DNA of 64,000 bases. It comes from Polaribacter sp. Hel1_85 (lineage in GTDB: Bacteria; Bacteroidota; Bacteroidia; Flavobacteriales; Flavobacteriaceae). Of the stretch, positions 32,405-43,299 are shown one piece after another. The notes beneath the pieces are model-generated. The model was not told where the DNA came from, searched no databases, and was given only the letters and a program-made list of their open reading frames with translations. Every line of letters begins with the position of its first letter. The stretch's first letter is position 1. The position numbers and the translations under genes are program-made. The stretch spans positions 129,001 through 193,000 of the forward strand of contig NZ_JPDS01000001.1 of the NCBI RefSeq assembly GCF_000766795.1, written 5' to 3'.

Positions 32405-34633
32405 ATGAAATTACCGTTTAAAAACAATATATCGTTATTAACTTTTATTTTAAGCCTACATGTTTTATTTACAAATGGACAAAATAAAATACCACAAATT
32501 CAATTAGAAAAACATCAAACAAGTACTGCATATGTAGAAGCTAAAATAGATAGTATAATTGCTGTTTTAACGCTTAAAGAAAAAATTGCTTTAATTCATG
32601 CACAATCTAAATTTAGTACAAAAGGAGTTTCTAGATTAGGTATACCAGAAGTATGGATGTCTGATGGACCTCATGGAGTTAGAGAAGAAATTCTTTGGGA
32701 TGATTGGGGGGAAGCAGATTGGACAAATGATGCAATAACAGCTTTTCCAGCATTAACATGTTTGGCTGCAAGTTTTAATCCTGAACTATCTGGAGAATAT
32801 GGCTTTAATTTAGGTGAAGAAGCTAGGTATAGAGAAAAAGATGTTTTACTTGGCCCCGGTGTAAATATTTACAGAACACCTTTTAATGGTAGAAATTTTG
32901 AATATTTAGGTGAAGATCCTTTTTTAGCTTCAACGATGGTTGTTCCTTATGTAAAAGGAGTTCAGAAAAATGGAGTTGCTGCTTGTGTAAAGCATTATGT
33001 GTTAAATAATCAAGAACATTTAAGAGATAAAATTAATGTAGAGGTTAGTGATAGAGCATTACATGAAATTTATTTACCTGCATTTAAAGCCGCTGTACAA
33101 AAAGGAAAAGTTTGGTCTCTTATGGGAGCATACAATAAATTTAGAGGACAGTACACAACACATCATAAAATCTTAAATAAAATTTTAAAAACTGATTGGG
33201 GTTTTGATGGTGTGGTAATAAGTGATTGGGGTTCTGCTCATAATACAAAAGAAGCAGCTTTATATGGCTTAGATATGGAAATGGGTACAGGAACTGATGG
33301 TTTAGGTGTAAGTAAAAAAGATAATTATAATTACTATTATTTAGCAAATCCATTTTTAGAAGCTATTAAAAAAGGTGAATTAACAGAAGAGTTACTTAAT
33401 GATAAAGTACGTAGAGTTTTAAGATTAATTTATCGAACAAACTTAAACCCAAACAGAGCTTTAGGAAAATTAAATAATAAAGAACATCATGAAGTTGCTA
33501 GAAAAGTAGGTGTTGAAGGAATTGTTTTATTAAAAAATGAAGATAATTTTTTCCCTATTAAAGACAAGAAAGGAGTAACAATTGCAATTATAGGGGAAAA
33601 TGCAACAAGAAATATGACAAGAGGTGGAGGATCGTCTCAATTGAAACCCCTTTTTGAAGTTTCTCCTTTAGAAGGATTGAAAGCAAGGTATAAAAATGCT
33701 ACTATAATTCATACAATGGGTTATGAGTCTGGTGCTTCTGCTTACAATGCAACACTTCCTGCTACTTTAAATCAAGATTCTTTATACGTAAAGGCGGTTG
33801 AAGTTGCTAAAAAAGCAGACATTGTTCTTTTTATTGGTGGTTTAAATAAAAGTTATCATCAAGATACTGAAGGAGGAGATAGAAAAGTTTTTGAATTGCC
33901 TTATGGACAAGAAAAACTATTAAATGGAATTTATGATGTAAATAAAGAGGTAGGTTTTTTATTAGTTACAGGAAATGCTGTAGAAATGCCTTGGGTTTCT
34001 AAAACGAAAGGAATTTTACAAACTTGGTATTTAGGAAGTATGGCAGGACATTCTATTGCAGATATTGTAAGTGGAGATGTAAATCCTTCAGGGAAACTTC
34101 CTTTTTCTTTTCCTAAAAAATTAAAAGACAATGCTGCACATTCATTTGGAGTAACATCTTATCCTGGAGATGATGTAAATCAATATTATAAGGAAGATAT
34201 TTTAGTAGGGTATAGATGGTTTGATACTAAAAAAATAGTACCTCAATATGCCTTTGGTTATGGATTGTCTTATACTGATTTTGTAATTTCTGATGTAATA
34301 ATAAATCAGAAAAAATATACTGAAAAAGACAAGATAGAAATAACTCTTAATATTTCTAATACAGGAAATAGAGAAGGAGCAGAGGTTATACAATTATATG
34401 TTGGTAAGCATAAATCCAAAGTAAAAAGAGCTTTAAAAGAGTTAAAAGGATTTAAGAAAGTATATTTAGATAAAGGTAGTGAAAAAACTATAACAATTTC
34501 TATTGATACATCTGAGTTAGCCTATTACAATACAGAAATTTCAGATTGGTCTGTAGAAAAAGGAACATATTATTTATATATAGGAAATGCATCAAACAAC
34601 ATTGTAAAAAAGATAAGGTTTAATTTGTTTTAA
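32405..34633 (+). CDS. Glycoside hydrolase family 3 beta-glucosidase, secreted
   Basis: A 742-residue GH3 enzyme with a signal peptide (residues 1-25, LHVLFTNGQ). It has the TIM-barrel domain (MSDGPHGVREE, LLGPGVNIYRTPFNGRNFEYLGEDP, VKHYVLNNQE), the nucleophile Asp274 in VVISDWGSAHN, then the alpha/beta sandwich (VLLKNE, GGGSSQLKP) and a C-terminal fibronectin-III-like domain (VIQLYVGKH, RALKELKGFKKV). It removes terminal beta-glucose from oligosaccharides in the periplasm. It faces the GPH/GH1 operon, which fits a shared substrate. A terminator follows at 34654-34689. Confidence 0.95.
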   Translation: MKLPFKNNISLLTFILSLHVLFTNGQNKIPQIQLEKHQTSTAYVEAKIDSIIAVLTLKEKIALIHAQSKFSTKGVSRLGIPEVWMSDGPHGVREEILWDDWGEADWTNDAITAFPALTCLAASFNPELSGEYGFNLGEEARYREKDVLLGPGVNIYRTPFNGRNFEYLGEDPFLASTMVVPYVKGVQKNGVAACVKHYVLNNQEHLRDKINVEVSDRALHEIYLPAFKAAVQKGKVWSLMGAYNKFRGQYTTHHKILNKILKTDWGFDGVVISDWGSAHNTKEAALYGLDMEMGTGTDGLGVSKKDNYNYYYLANPFLEAIKKGELTEELLNDKVRRVLRLIYRTNLNPNRALGKLNNKEHHEVARKVGVEGIVLLKNEDNFFPIKDKKGVTIAIIGENATRNMTRGGGSSQLKPLFEVSPLEGLKARYKNATIIHTMGYESGASAYNATLPATLNQDSLYVKAVEVAKKADIVLFIGGLNKSYHQDTEGGDRKVFELPYGQEKLLNGIYDVNKEVGFLLVTGNAVEMPWVSKTKGILQTWYLGSMAGHSIADIVSGDVNPSGKLPFSFPKKLKDNAAHSFGVTSYPGDDVNQYYKEDILVGYRWFDTKKIVPQYAFGYGLSYTDFVISDVIINQKKYTEKDKIEITLNISNTGNREGAEVIQLYVGKHKSKVKRALKELKGFKKVYLDKGSEKTITISIDTSELAYYNTEISDWSVEKGTYYLYIGNASNNIVKKIRFNLF

Positions 34634-34653
34634 TTTGATTTGTTAAATGTGAG

Positions 34654-34689
34654 AAAGCAGTATGAAGTTGATTTATGCTGCTTTTTTTT
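34654..34689 (+). terminator. Terminator of the GH3 gene
   Basis: AAAGCAGTAT and ATGCTGCTTT pair (one wobble) around a ~14-base loop, followed by eight T. Confidence 0.8.
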
Positions 34690-34701
34690 AAACTGATTAG
34701 T

Positions 34702-35061
34702 ATGAGAAATAATCTTTTAGTAGTAATTTTTTTTATTTGTATAGCATGTAATCATAAAATATCATTAAATACTGAAGATTCTGATAAAGAGTAGGTTATG
34801 TAGAATATAGATAGTTTGCTAGAAAAGAAAACTTATAAAAAAAACAAAGGTTTAGAACTACCTTATCGATTGTTTTCACCTAAACATAATAAAAAAAAGA
34901 AGATTCCTTTAGTAATATTTCTTTATGGAAGAGGAGAAAGAGGTATAGAAAACGGAGAAATAATTTATAGAAATGCAGGAATTATTATGAATGAAAATTC
35001 ATTAATAACACCTCAATCACAAAAAAAAATTAAAAGCCCCTTTAACTGGTTCTATTTTTAA
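34702..35061 (+). pseudogene. Remnant of an esterase/peptidase lipoprotein gene
   Basis: One frame starts MRNNLLVVIFFICIACNHKI, a lipoprotein signal with Cys16, and is cut by two TAG codons (34792-34794 and 34801-34803-type positions just after). It continues as LELPYRLFSPKHNKKKKIPL and VIFLYGRGERGIENGE. This resembles the start of phospholipase/carboxylesterase-like proteins (PYRL-x-P, PLVxFLHGxGERGxDN). The usual His of HGxGERG is Tyr. It then ends early at TAA (35059-35061), without the Ser motif or the C-terminal half. It is a decaying fragment in the carbohydrate region, behind GH3. Confidence 0.7.
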
Positions 35062-35127
35062 ATTAAAACCAGATGTTAAAGTAGTAGAGAGTAATTTTTA
35101 AAAAGAAATTAAATAAATGAGTACGTA

Positions 35128-38100
35128 TTAATTATTTTGTGAGAGAAGACGTAAATCGTTATTATTTACTCCTACTAATATTCCTTTTATCCCTTCCTTT
35201 CCTAATAAAATTGATTTTAATTCCTTTACGTTTCCAGACAAAAAGACACCACTTTCCTTAGCTGTAAAAGCATGAAACGAATTGTTTCTTTTTCCACTTA
35301 AAAACAATCCTACAGAAGCATCTGCTCTAGTGGTTTCTATTTCTACATTAAATTTGTTCCCAGCACTAATAATATCTACAATTCCATCATCATTAAAATC
35401 ATCTGTAATAGTACTTTGTATTGTAGAGAACTGAGATTGGTAAGGTAAGGGCTCAACAACTAACTTTCCTTTGTTATTTCTTAAAATTATACTTTTAAAC
35501 AATTGTACTTCTTTTCTTTTAGAACTTGTATTATTCCCTCCAAGTATAGTTCCTATATTGGCTTTAGAAAAATCTTTATATGTTTTAATTTTGGTTGACA
35601 AACCAGGTAATTGCTGTGTAGAGCATTCTTTTCCTCTAACAGGTACAATTCTATTTTTATATTTTTTTGCTAGAAAAACATCATTTGTTCCATTTTTATC
35701 AAAATCTGAAGCATATACAAAAAATGGATTCTCTTCTGATGCCTTAAATTTATAGTTTTCACCTAAATTACCAACAATAAAATCTACATCTCCATCATTA
35801 TCAATGTCTTTTGATTCTATATGATTCCACCAACCACTTGTGTTTTCTAAAGTAGAAATTTCGGTTTTGTTAAAAACACCATCTTTAAGTTTTGCTATTG
35901 TTATTGGCATCCATTCACCAACTATAATTAATTCATTTATAGAATCTCCATCAATATCTTGCCAACTAGCATCGGTAATCATTCCTAGATGCTCAAGACC
36001 AGAAGCTACTTTTTTTGTAACATCTGTAAAAATACCATTAGTGTTATTTAAAATATAACTTTTGGGTACTTCTAAATATCGATTAGGCACAACACGTCCT
36101 CCTATAAACAAGTCTAAATCTCCATCTTGATCATAATCCAAAGGTAAAACACAGCCTCCGCTTGAATTTATAATTGGAAGGTTATTTGATTTTGTAAACG
36201 AACTTTTACCATTATTAATATACAATCTATCTTGAAACAAAACGGAATTTTTTTCAAACTCATTACCTCCGCTAACGACATATAAATCTGTAAAACCATC
36301 ATTATTTACATCAAAAAATAAGGAAGCAGTATCTTCATATGCTTTGTCATTTAAAAACGTATTTTGTTTTGATTCTTTAAATGTTGTGTTTTTTTGTTGG
36401 ATATAAAGTTTAGCTGTATAGGAAGCTGAACCTCCTAAATAGAAGTCTTCTAAACCATCATTATTTACATCTGCAACTGCTATTGTTGGTCCTTCTGTAG
36501 ATAATTTATGAGGTAACAAAATTTGTTCTTTAAAATCGTTAAATGTATTTTCTATATGTTTTAAAGGTTTGTTTGCAAACGCTTTTTTAGTAATATCTAT
36601 AAAAACAGGAGAGGTATTTGTTTTTTTATAATCAAAATTAAAAGCGTTTTTATAAGGAATAGTAAGCGTAGTATTTACATCAACATTTTTTAAAGTATTT
36701 TTTTTACCATCTGGCCAAATAACATTTACAGAATCTATTTGCAACTTATTTTTTAAACCAAAGTGCGCTATAGGATCTACCGAAGACAAATAACCCCTAA
36801 CATTTTTCATTTCATAATACTGAATACTATCTTTATGATACAATGTTATTTTTGCACCCAAGCCTAAAGTATTGTTTTTAGGACCTTTTAGTTTTATTTT
36901 AAGGTAATTATTGTTGTTTTTTTCTGCGTTATTTTTATAAATAAAAGCAGGATCATTAATGTTGTTTACCACTAAATCTAAATCTCCATCATTATCCAAA
37001 TCAGCAACTGCTGCACCATTAGAAAAACTTATGTCTTGCAATCCCCATTCTTTCTCTTTTGATGTAAATTTTAAATCCCCCTCATTTTGATAAATACGAT
37101 TTGCAATTTTGTTTTCTTTAAAAAGATTTACTATAAATTTTAAATTTTCAAGTTTTGACTTTTGTTTCTTTTCTTCGGACTCTAAATAGTTAACAAATTT
37201 GGTACTTGCATCTTTATCAAACACATCTCTTCTAAAACCATTTGAAATAAATAAATCTCTATTTCCATCATTATCAAAATCACTACCAAGGCAAGACCAA
37301 CTCCAATCTGTTCTGTCTATTCCTGCCAACTGACTAACTTCACTAAAAAAACCATTTCCATTATTTATTTGCAGCATATTGTGCATATATTGGTAATGGT
37401 TTCCTTGTTCTAATATTCTGTTATAACCATCAACATTCATACTTGCCATGTTAACTTTAGCTCTTTCATGATCTGATGGTGTCATTTCCAATTCTATAAG
37501 ATCCTCAAATCCATCATTATTAAAATCTACCACATCAACACCCATTCCATAAAAAGCAACATGATTTGTCATGTTTTTAATGTCTTGTGTAAATGTTTTA
37601 TTTCCGTTATTTTTAAAAAAATAATCACTCTCAAAATAGTCGTTTGCTACATATACATCAGAAAAACCATCTTTATTGATGTCTGAAGTTACAAGACCTA
37701 AACCATAAGAAAAGGTTTTATCTATTCCAGATTCTAAACCAACTTCTTTATAAATACCATTTTTATTTTCAAAAAGTTTATGTCTAAAAAGCGGATGCTG
37801 GTCTTTTTTACCTTTTGCAATTCCGTTGTGAGAGATATTAAACTGTTGAGGTCTATTTATAAGGTATAAATCTAGGTCGTTATCATTATCAAAATCAAAA
37901 AATGAAGCCATCATAGAAAAACCTATATCATTTATACCATAATCTTTTGCTTTTTCTGTAAAAGTATTGTCTCCATTATTCACAAATAAAAGATTGGCTC
38001 TTTCTTTATTAGATCCTTTCCAACCTCCTCTACAAACATAAATATCTAACAGAGAATCTCCGTTAATATCTACCATTACAACACCATTATTCCAACCAAA

Positions 38101-38496
38101 TATACCAGCAACACCAGCTGTTTTGGTTATGTCTTCAAACTTAAAATTGCCCTTGTTTAGGTAGAGTTTATTTTCTACTTGATTACCTGTAAAATAAATA
38201 TCTGGTAAATTATCATTATTTATATCTCCTATTGCAACACCACCTCCATTATATGCGTAATTGTACACAACAAAAAAATTATTTAGATTTTCTGTTATTC
38301 TATTATTAAAAGCAATTCCTGTTTCTGAAGCACTAAGCTTTTTAAAAAGAGTTTCTTTAGGTTTTTGAATTACACTTATAGGTTTTTCTTCTTTTTTACA
38401 TGAAAAAAGAAGAAAAATAGATAGAATATAAAGTGATTTTAACTTTATATTATTTGTTGATTGATATAAACTGAATATAATCATTATTGTTTGCAA
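35128..38496 (-). CDS. FG-GAP/VCBS repeat lipoprotein with ASPIC/UnbV domain (copy 1)
   Basis: A lipoprotein of ~1,120 residues (lipobox ending LLFSC, Cys33 from the first possible start; the Met at 38484 is equally likely). It is built of FG-GAP/VCBS blades with repeated Ca-binding loops such as DINNDNLPDIYF, DFDNDNDLDLYL, DLDNDGDLDLVV and DVNNDGLEDFYL. An ASPIC/UnbV-type segment (HFGLKNKLQIDSVNVIWPDGK) lies near residues 560-600. The fold is a pair of propellers, most likely on the outer-membrane surface. It is paralogous over its whole length to the gene upstream, whose 3' end it overlaps by 35-47 bases. Function is not known; its position behind susCD suggests a binding or presenting role. 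Confidence 0.85.
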   Translation of the reverse strand: MQTIMIIFSLYQSTNNIKLKSLYILSIFLLFSCKKEEKPISVIQKPKETLFKKLSASETGIAFNNRITENLNNFFVVYNYAYNGGGVAIGDINNDNLPDIYFTGNQVENKLYLNKGNFKFEDITKTAGVAGIFGWNNGVVMVDINGDSLLDIYVCRGGWKGSNKERANLLFVNNGDNTFTEKAKDYGINDIGFSMMASFFDFDNDNDLDLYLINRPQQFNISHNGIAKGKKDQHPLFRHKLFENKNGIYKEVGLESGIDKTFSYGLGLVTSDINKDGFSDVYVANDYFESDYFFKNNGNKTFTQDIKNMTNHVAFYGMGVDVVDFNNDGFEDLIELEMTPSDHERAKVNMASMNVDGYNRILEQGNHYQYMHNMLQINNGNGFFSEVSQLAGIDRTDWSWSCLGSDFDNDGNRDLFISNGFRRDVFDKDASTKFVNYLESEEKKQKSKLENLKFIVNLFKENKIANRIYQNEGDLKFTSKEKEWGLQDISFSNGAAVADLDNDGDLDLVVNNINDPAFIYKNNAEKNNNNYLKIKLKGPKNNTLGLGAKITLYHKDSIQYYEMKNVRGYLSSVDPIAHFGLKNKLQIDSVNVIWPDGKKNTLKNVDVNTTLTIPYKNAFNFDYKKTNTSPVFIDITKKAFANKPLKHIENTFNDFKEQILLPHKLSTEGPTIAVADVNNDGLEDFYLGGSASYTAKLYIQQKNTTFKESKQNTFLNDKAYEDTASLFFDVNNDGFTDLYVVSGGNEFEKNSVLFQDRLYINNGKSSFTKSNNLPIINSSGGCVLPLDYDQDGDLDLFIGGRVVPNRYLEVPKSYILNNTNGIFTDVTKKVASGLEHLGMITDASWQDIDGDSINELIIVGEWMPITIAKLKDGVFNKTEISTLENTSGWWNHIESKDIDNDGDVDFIVGNLGENYKFKASEENPFFVYASDFDKNGTNDVFLAKKYKNRIVPVRGKECSTQQLPGLSTKIKTYKDFSKANIGTILGGNNTSSKRKEVQLFKSIILRNNKGKLVVEPLPYQSQFSTIQSTITDDFNDDGIVDIISAGNKFNVEIETTRADASVGLFLSGKRNNSFHAFTAKESGVFLSGNVKELKSILLGKEGIKGILVGVNNNDLRLLSQNN

Positions 38497-41400
38497 CTAT
38501 TATTTTTTGTTGAATACCTACTTTTATTATGGCCATGTCTTTAACATCTTCTGGAGCATAAAATCCACTTTCATCAATAGATGTAGGAGTAAAATTACCA
38601 TTTCCATCACCTGTTAAAAAAACTCCCGTTCCTGCATCATTTCTTGGTGTTTCTATTTCTGATGCATATAAATTACCTGCCATAAGAACATCTAAATTAC
38701 CATCTTTATTAAAGTCCTTTACTAAAATTTGATTATTACTAGAAAGTTGTGCCTCATTTGGTAATGCATGCATAATGAACTTCCCATTTTTATTTTCTAG
38801 ATATGTTGTAGCAAAGCTATTAACTTGATAATGTAGAGAATTTTCTAGTTTATCTTTTCCATAAACATCAATTAAAGTAGCCTCTGAAAACTCATTGTAT
38901 GTTTTAAATTGTTTTTTTATTTGTCCTACTTGAGATGATGAACAAGAGCGACCTCTAACGGGAAATTTTTTCCCTTCGTTATAATAACTTAGCACGATGT
39001 CATTTTTGTTATTTTGGTCAAAATCGTTAAAGTAGATATCAAAAGTTTCATCTTTAGATGATTTGTATTTGTAGTTTAATCCTAAATTTCCGGCTATAAA
39101 ATCTATGTCGCCATCATTATCAAAATCTCCACTAGCAATACTAAACCACCAGCCTGTTGTATTTGTAAGCCCTAATTTTTCTGTGATTTCAGTAAATTTA
39201 TTTCCTTCTATATTTTTAAAAACTCTAATAGGCATCCATTCACCTACAATTACAATGTCTTTATAGCCATCATTATCAATATCTTCTATACTTGCAGAAG
39301 TTGCTAAACCTAATTTTTCAAATTCTGGAATTATTTTTTTGTAACATCTTTAAATTTTAAAGTGCTTTTCGTACTTATGTTTTCTAAAATATATGTTTTT
39401 GCAGGTGCAGGATAATTTCCAGGAACTAACCTTCCACAAACTAATAAATCTTGATCTCCATCTTTATCAAAATCAAAATTGTACACTCTAGAACCACTTG
39501 TATACATTTTTGGTAATGCTGTTTTAGATAGTTTTAAGTTTCCTTTTCCATCATTTTTATACAATCTATCTTGTAAAAGTTTAGAGTTAGGTTCAAATTC
39601 ATTACCACCACTAACCACATATAAATCTAAATCACCATCCATATCTACATCAAAAAACAAAGAACCCATATCTTCTTGAGCAATTTCATTATCAATCATA
39701 AAATCTTTCTGTTCAAAACCTCCTTTTTTAGTTTGATAAAATAAACCTCCTTTTTGATTTGCTGCTCCACTTGTGTAAAAATCGTCTAAACCATCATTAT
39801 TAACATCTCCTACAGAAATATAGGGACCAAACATGGAAGTTTTATGAGGCAATAAAATTTCTTTTTTATAATCATCATAATCATTTTCTTGATGTTTAAA
39901 CACATTGCTTAATGTATTTTCATCAGAATTAAATTGTTGTCTTTTTTCTTTTTCTTTTGATGGTTGAACAACAATTGCATTCACATAATCAATAGTAATT
40001 TTTTTATTTGCTGAAACATTTTTTAAAACTTGAACTTTTCCATCTGACCATTCTATTTTTAAAGTGTCAATTTTTAAACTTGATCCTAATCCGAAATGTA
40101 AAATAGGTGACATTGATGAAAGATAGCCACGTTCTAAAGAAAGTTCTTGAAACTGAGAAAGTCCTTCAGAAGTTACTGTACATTTTACTCCAATACCTCT
40201 TAAATTATTTTTTGACCCTTTAAATTCTAAGGACAAATAATTGTTTTTTGAAATGTTATTGTTTTCAAATATTACAGCTTTATCATCTATATTATTTAAA
40301 ATAATTTCTAAATCCCCATCATTATCTAAATCAGCGTATGCAACACCATTAGAAAAACCTTTAAACTCTAATCCCCAGTCTGAATTTACTTTTTTAAAAG
40401 TTAGGTCTTTAGCGTTTTTAAATGCAAAATTATCGGTTTTTTCAGAAGGGATTTTAATTGAGTTTTCTAAATTATTATTTTCTTTTTTCTTTGAAAATGA
40501 TTTTTTTTCAGACTTAATTTTATTAAAGTAATCGGTATTGTTAATTTCTCTTCTAGTTCCGTTAGAAACATATAAATCTTTCCAGCCATCATTATCTAAA
40601 TCAGCAAAAACAGGACCCCAACTCCAATCTGTAGAAGATACATTTGCAAGTCTAGAAACATTGTTAAATATTGGGTCTGAATTTTTAGTTAGTATTCCTG
40701 CGTTTAATTGTAAACTATTATGCATGTATTGATAATGTAAGCCTGCATCATAAGTATCCCAAAAAACTTGTGGGTTCATACTTGCCATATTAGCTTTAGA
40801 TCGTTTATTGGTAGAAGCATCCATGTCTACTTGAAAAATATCTAAAAAACCATCATTATTAAAATCAGCAATATCTGCACCCATACCGTAAAGTGCATTG
40901 TGTTTTGTAGATTCTTCTATTGTGTTTTTAAAAGTTCCATCTCCATTATTTATGTAGCAAAAATCTGCACTAGCAAAATCATTACTTACATAAATGTCTT
41001 TAAGTCCATCATTATTTAAATCGCTAACGGTTGCACTTAAAGACAAACTATAGGAAAGCAAACCTGCTTGTTTTGTAATGTCTGTAAATTTACCATCTCC
41101 ATTATTTAAATATAAATGATTTGAATGTAATGATGTAGCATGTTCTATATGCTTTCTAAATATTTCTGGGGAAGTTTTAAAAGGAGTGATAGGGTAATTT
41201 GCAACATATAGGTCTAAATCTCCATCATTATCATAATCAAAAAAAGTACTCTGACTAGAATGTCCTTTATCAGCTATTCCATATTCTACTGCCTGTTCTT
41301 TAAAAGTAATGTCTCCTTCTTTATTAATTCCTTGATTTATTAATAATTTGTTTGGTGTTGACTGATTTTTACCAGATACACTTAAATAAATATCTAACCA

Positions 41401-41769
41401 GCCATCATTATTAATATCTACAGTGGTAACTCCCAAAAACCATTCATTACCCATAGCTACATTTGCTGTTTTTGTAATGTCTTTAAAGGATAAATCACCT
41501 TGATTTAAATACAATTTATTAGCAACTATATTGGCTGTAAAATACAAATCTTGTAAGTTATCATTATTAAAATCTCCTACAGCTACACCTCCCCCCATAT
41601 AAATGTAAGGGTAGTTAAAATAATTAAGAGTGTCTGTTTCTGTAAGTGTATTTTCGAAATTTATATTTGATTTTTCAGAATTTAATAAAGTAAATTGCTT
41701 TTTAACTATTTCTTTTTCTGAACAAGCTGTAAATATAAAAAGTATAAAGAAAAAAGTATAAATACGCAT
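38450..41769 (-). pseudogene. FG-GAP/VCBS-ASPIC lipoprotein (copy 2), split by -1 frameshift
   Basis: Two frames together give a ~1,105-residue paralogue of the gene at 35128-38496. The first (41769 to 39331, 812 residues) has lipobox FTACSEKE (Cys16), Ca loops (DFNNDNLQDLYF, DYDNDGDLDLYV) and the ASPIC segment (HFGLGSSLKIDTLKIEWSDGK); it ends VTKK-stop. Shifting one base back at the A-run (+ strand T-run 39334-39340) continues IIPEFEKLGLATSASIEDID, which matches the paralogue's next blade, down to 38450. The run reads ACA AAA AAA TAA, a classic A-AAA-AAA slippery heptamer. So it is either a one-base deletion, a homopolymer read error, or programmed -1 frameshifting. Position: second-last gene of the susCD unit. 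Confidence 0.8.
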
Positions 41770-41800
41770 GTTAATTACATTTAGAAAGTGTGAATTTAAT

Positions 41801-41836
41801 AAAAAAAACCTTGTAAAGCTCAGACTTTACAAGGTT
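41801..41836 (-). terminator. Terminator between susD and the VCBS genes
   Basis: AACCTTGTAAAG and CTTTACAAGGTT form a perfect 12-pair stem with a 6-base loop; on the - strand it is followed by a T-run. It lies 22 bases after the susD stop and 32 bases before the next gene, so susCD would be expressed above the VCBS lipoproteins unless read through. Confidence 0.9.
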
Positions 41837-41857
41837 AAAATTAATAATAAACTCTTA

Positions 41858-43276
41858 TTATAAATTAGTATTTGCTGATAACTCAATGTTTGGAATTGGT
41901 AACAAATAAGAGAATCCATCTAGCCTTTGTTTATCTAAATAACGAGATTGTTCTCCTGCTAATTCAACAATTCTTTCATGTACAATAGCATCCATAATAG
42001 CTGCTTTACCTACGACAGAAATAGCAGGTAAGTTAACAGAAGCTCTTGCTCTTACTTGATTTAAATACCCTAATGCAACAGATTCTACACCTCCAGTTGA
42101 TTGTATTTCTGCTTCAGCTTTCATTAATAAAACATCTGCATAACGAATTACTCTTGCATTAATACCACTATCAGTAGTTTCTGCTGCACGATTATCTAAG
42201 TTTTGGTACTTTCTCCAAGCTGGATTATCATCTGGTCCAATACCACCAGATACAAAAGTATTTGCTCCATTATTGGATGTATTTGTCATCGTTCCATTAT
42301 CGCTATCATCTATTGAATAAAAGTTAGCAGCATAACGTGTATCTCCATCTTCATATTCATCTAAAAGATCTTGACTAGGTTTTACATTGTACCAACCAGA
42401 ATATTCCATAGCTCTAAAAGAAGTTTCAGAATTTCCTTTACCATCTTGGTTCCAAGAATCTCCTCCACCAGTAGATTCATCATAATGAACTTCGAATACA
42501 GATTCATCATTATGTTCTCCTGCAACCGTAAAATTACTTCTATAATCATCTACTAAAGAGTAACCCGTAACCTTTGCTAAAGCGGTTTTTGCTCCATCTG
42601 CATCTCCACTTTGTAAAAGTACTTTTCCTAATAAAGCCCATGCTGCACCAGAAGTAGCTCTTCCTTGTTCTTGAGTCACTTTTGTTGGTAAATTATTAGC
42701 AGCGAAATTTAAATCAGTAACTATTGCTGCATAAATATCACTTACGCTAGATTTTGGAGTTCCACCTTCAATAGCAATAGAAGATAAAACTAAAGGAGCT
42801 TCTCCGTATTTAGTAACGATATTAAAATAATACAAAGCTCTTAAAAAATGTACTTCTCCTAATCTTTGAGAAATTTCTGAAGTATCTATGTTTTCAAAAT
42901 TTACTTCATTATCAATTACAAAATTAGTTCTTCCGATCCCTTTGTAGTTATGATCCCAATATTGATTATTACCGTTATTTGCTTCATCAACATCTAGGTT
43001 AATCATTTGTACCTTATCTGCTTCTAAATTACCTGCTGCATAATTTTCACCACCAATATTATCATTGATATAAAATTGATATCTACCGTAGTTACCAACA
43101 TCTTGAAGGTAAGCGTATGATGCTGTAACTGCCGCTTCTAATTGTGCACTAGATTTGAAAAATGTTTCTGGTGATAATTGATTTGGATTAGTTAATTTAA
43201 TTTCAGACTGATCACATGCAAACAAAAGACCAATTGCAATTGATGATCCTATTATTATTGTTTTTAAATTTTTCAT
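41858..43276 (-). CDS. SusD/RagB-family outer-membrane lipoprotein
   Basis: A 472-residue SusD-like glycan-binding lipoprotein; the lipobox ends LLFACDQ (Cys21). Typical features are the start ETFFKSSAQLEAAVTASYAYLQD, then EVHFLRALYYFNIVTKYGEAPLV, GAAWALLGKVLL, and the C-terminal RYADVLLMKAEAEI and ERIVELAGEQSRYLDKQRL. It forms the lid of the SusC channel at the cell surface. Length is slightly below the usual 500-550. Paired with susC 23 bases upstream; target glycan cannot be read from sequence. Confidence 0.95.
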   Translation of the reverse strand: MKNLKTIIIGSSIAIGLLFACDQSEIKLTNPNQLSPETFFKSSAQLEAAVTASYAYLQDVGNYGRYQFYINDNIGGENYAAGNLEADKVQMINLDVDEANNGNNQYWDHNYKGIGRTNFVIDNEVNFENIDTSEISQRLGEVHFLRALYYFNIVTKYGEAPLVLSSIAIEGGTPKSSVSDIYAAIVTDLNFAANNLPTKVTQEQGRATSGAAWALLGKVLLQSGDADGAKTALAKVTGYSLVDDYRSNFTVAGEHNDESVFEVHYDESTGGGDSWNQDGKGNSETSFRAMEYSGWYNVKPSQDLLDEYEDGDTRYAANFYSIDDSDNGTMTNTSNNGANTFVSGGIGPDDNPAWRKYQNLDNRAAETTDSGINARVIRYADVLLMKAEAEIQSTGGVESVALGYLNQVRARASVNLPAISVVGKAAIMDAIVHERIVELAGEQSRYLDKQRLDGFSYLLPIPNIELSANTNL

Positions 43277-43299
43277 GTTTTATAATGTTTTAAATAAAA

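Noticed and set aside
14060..34803. TAG possibly read as an amino acid, since two genes are broken by TAG
   Set aside because: Ordinary genes here end in TAG (the M48 gene at 10628-10630, bshC at 20813-20815), and the esterase remnant is also truncated. Two decayed genes explain it more simply.
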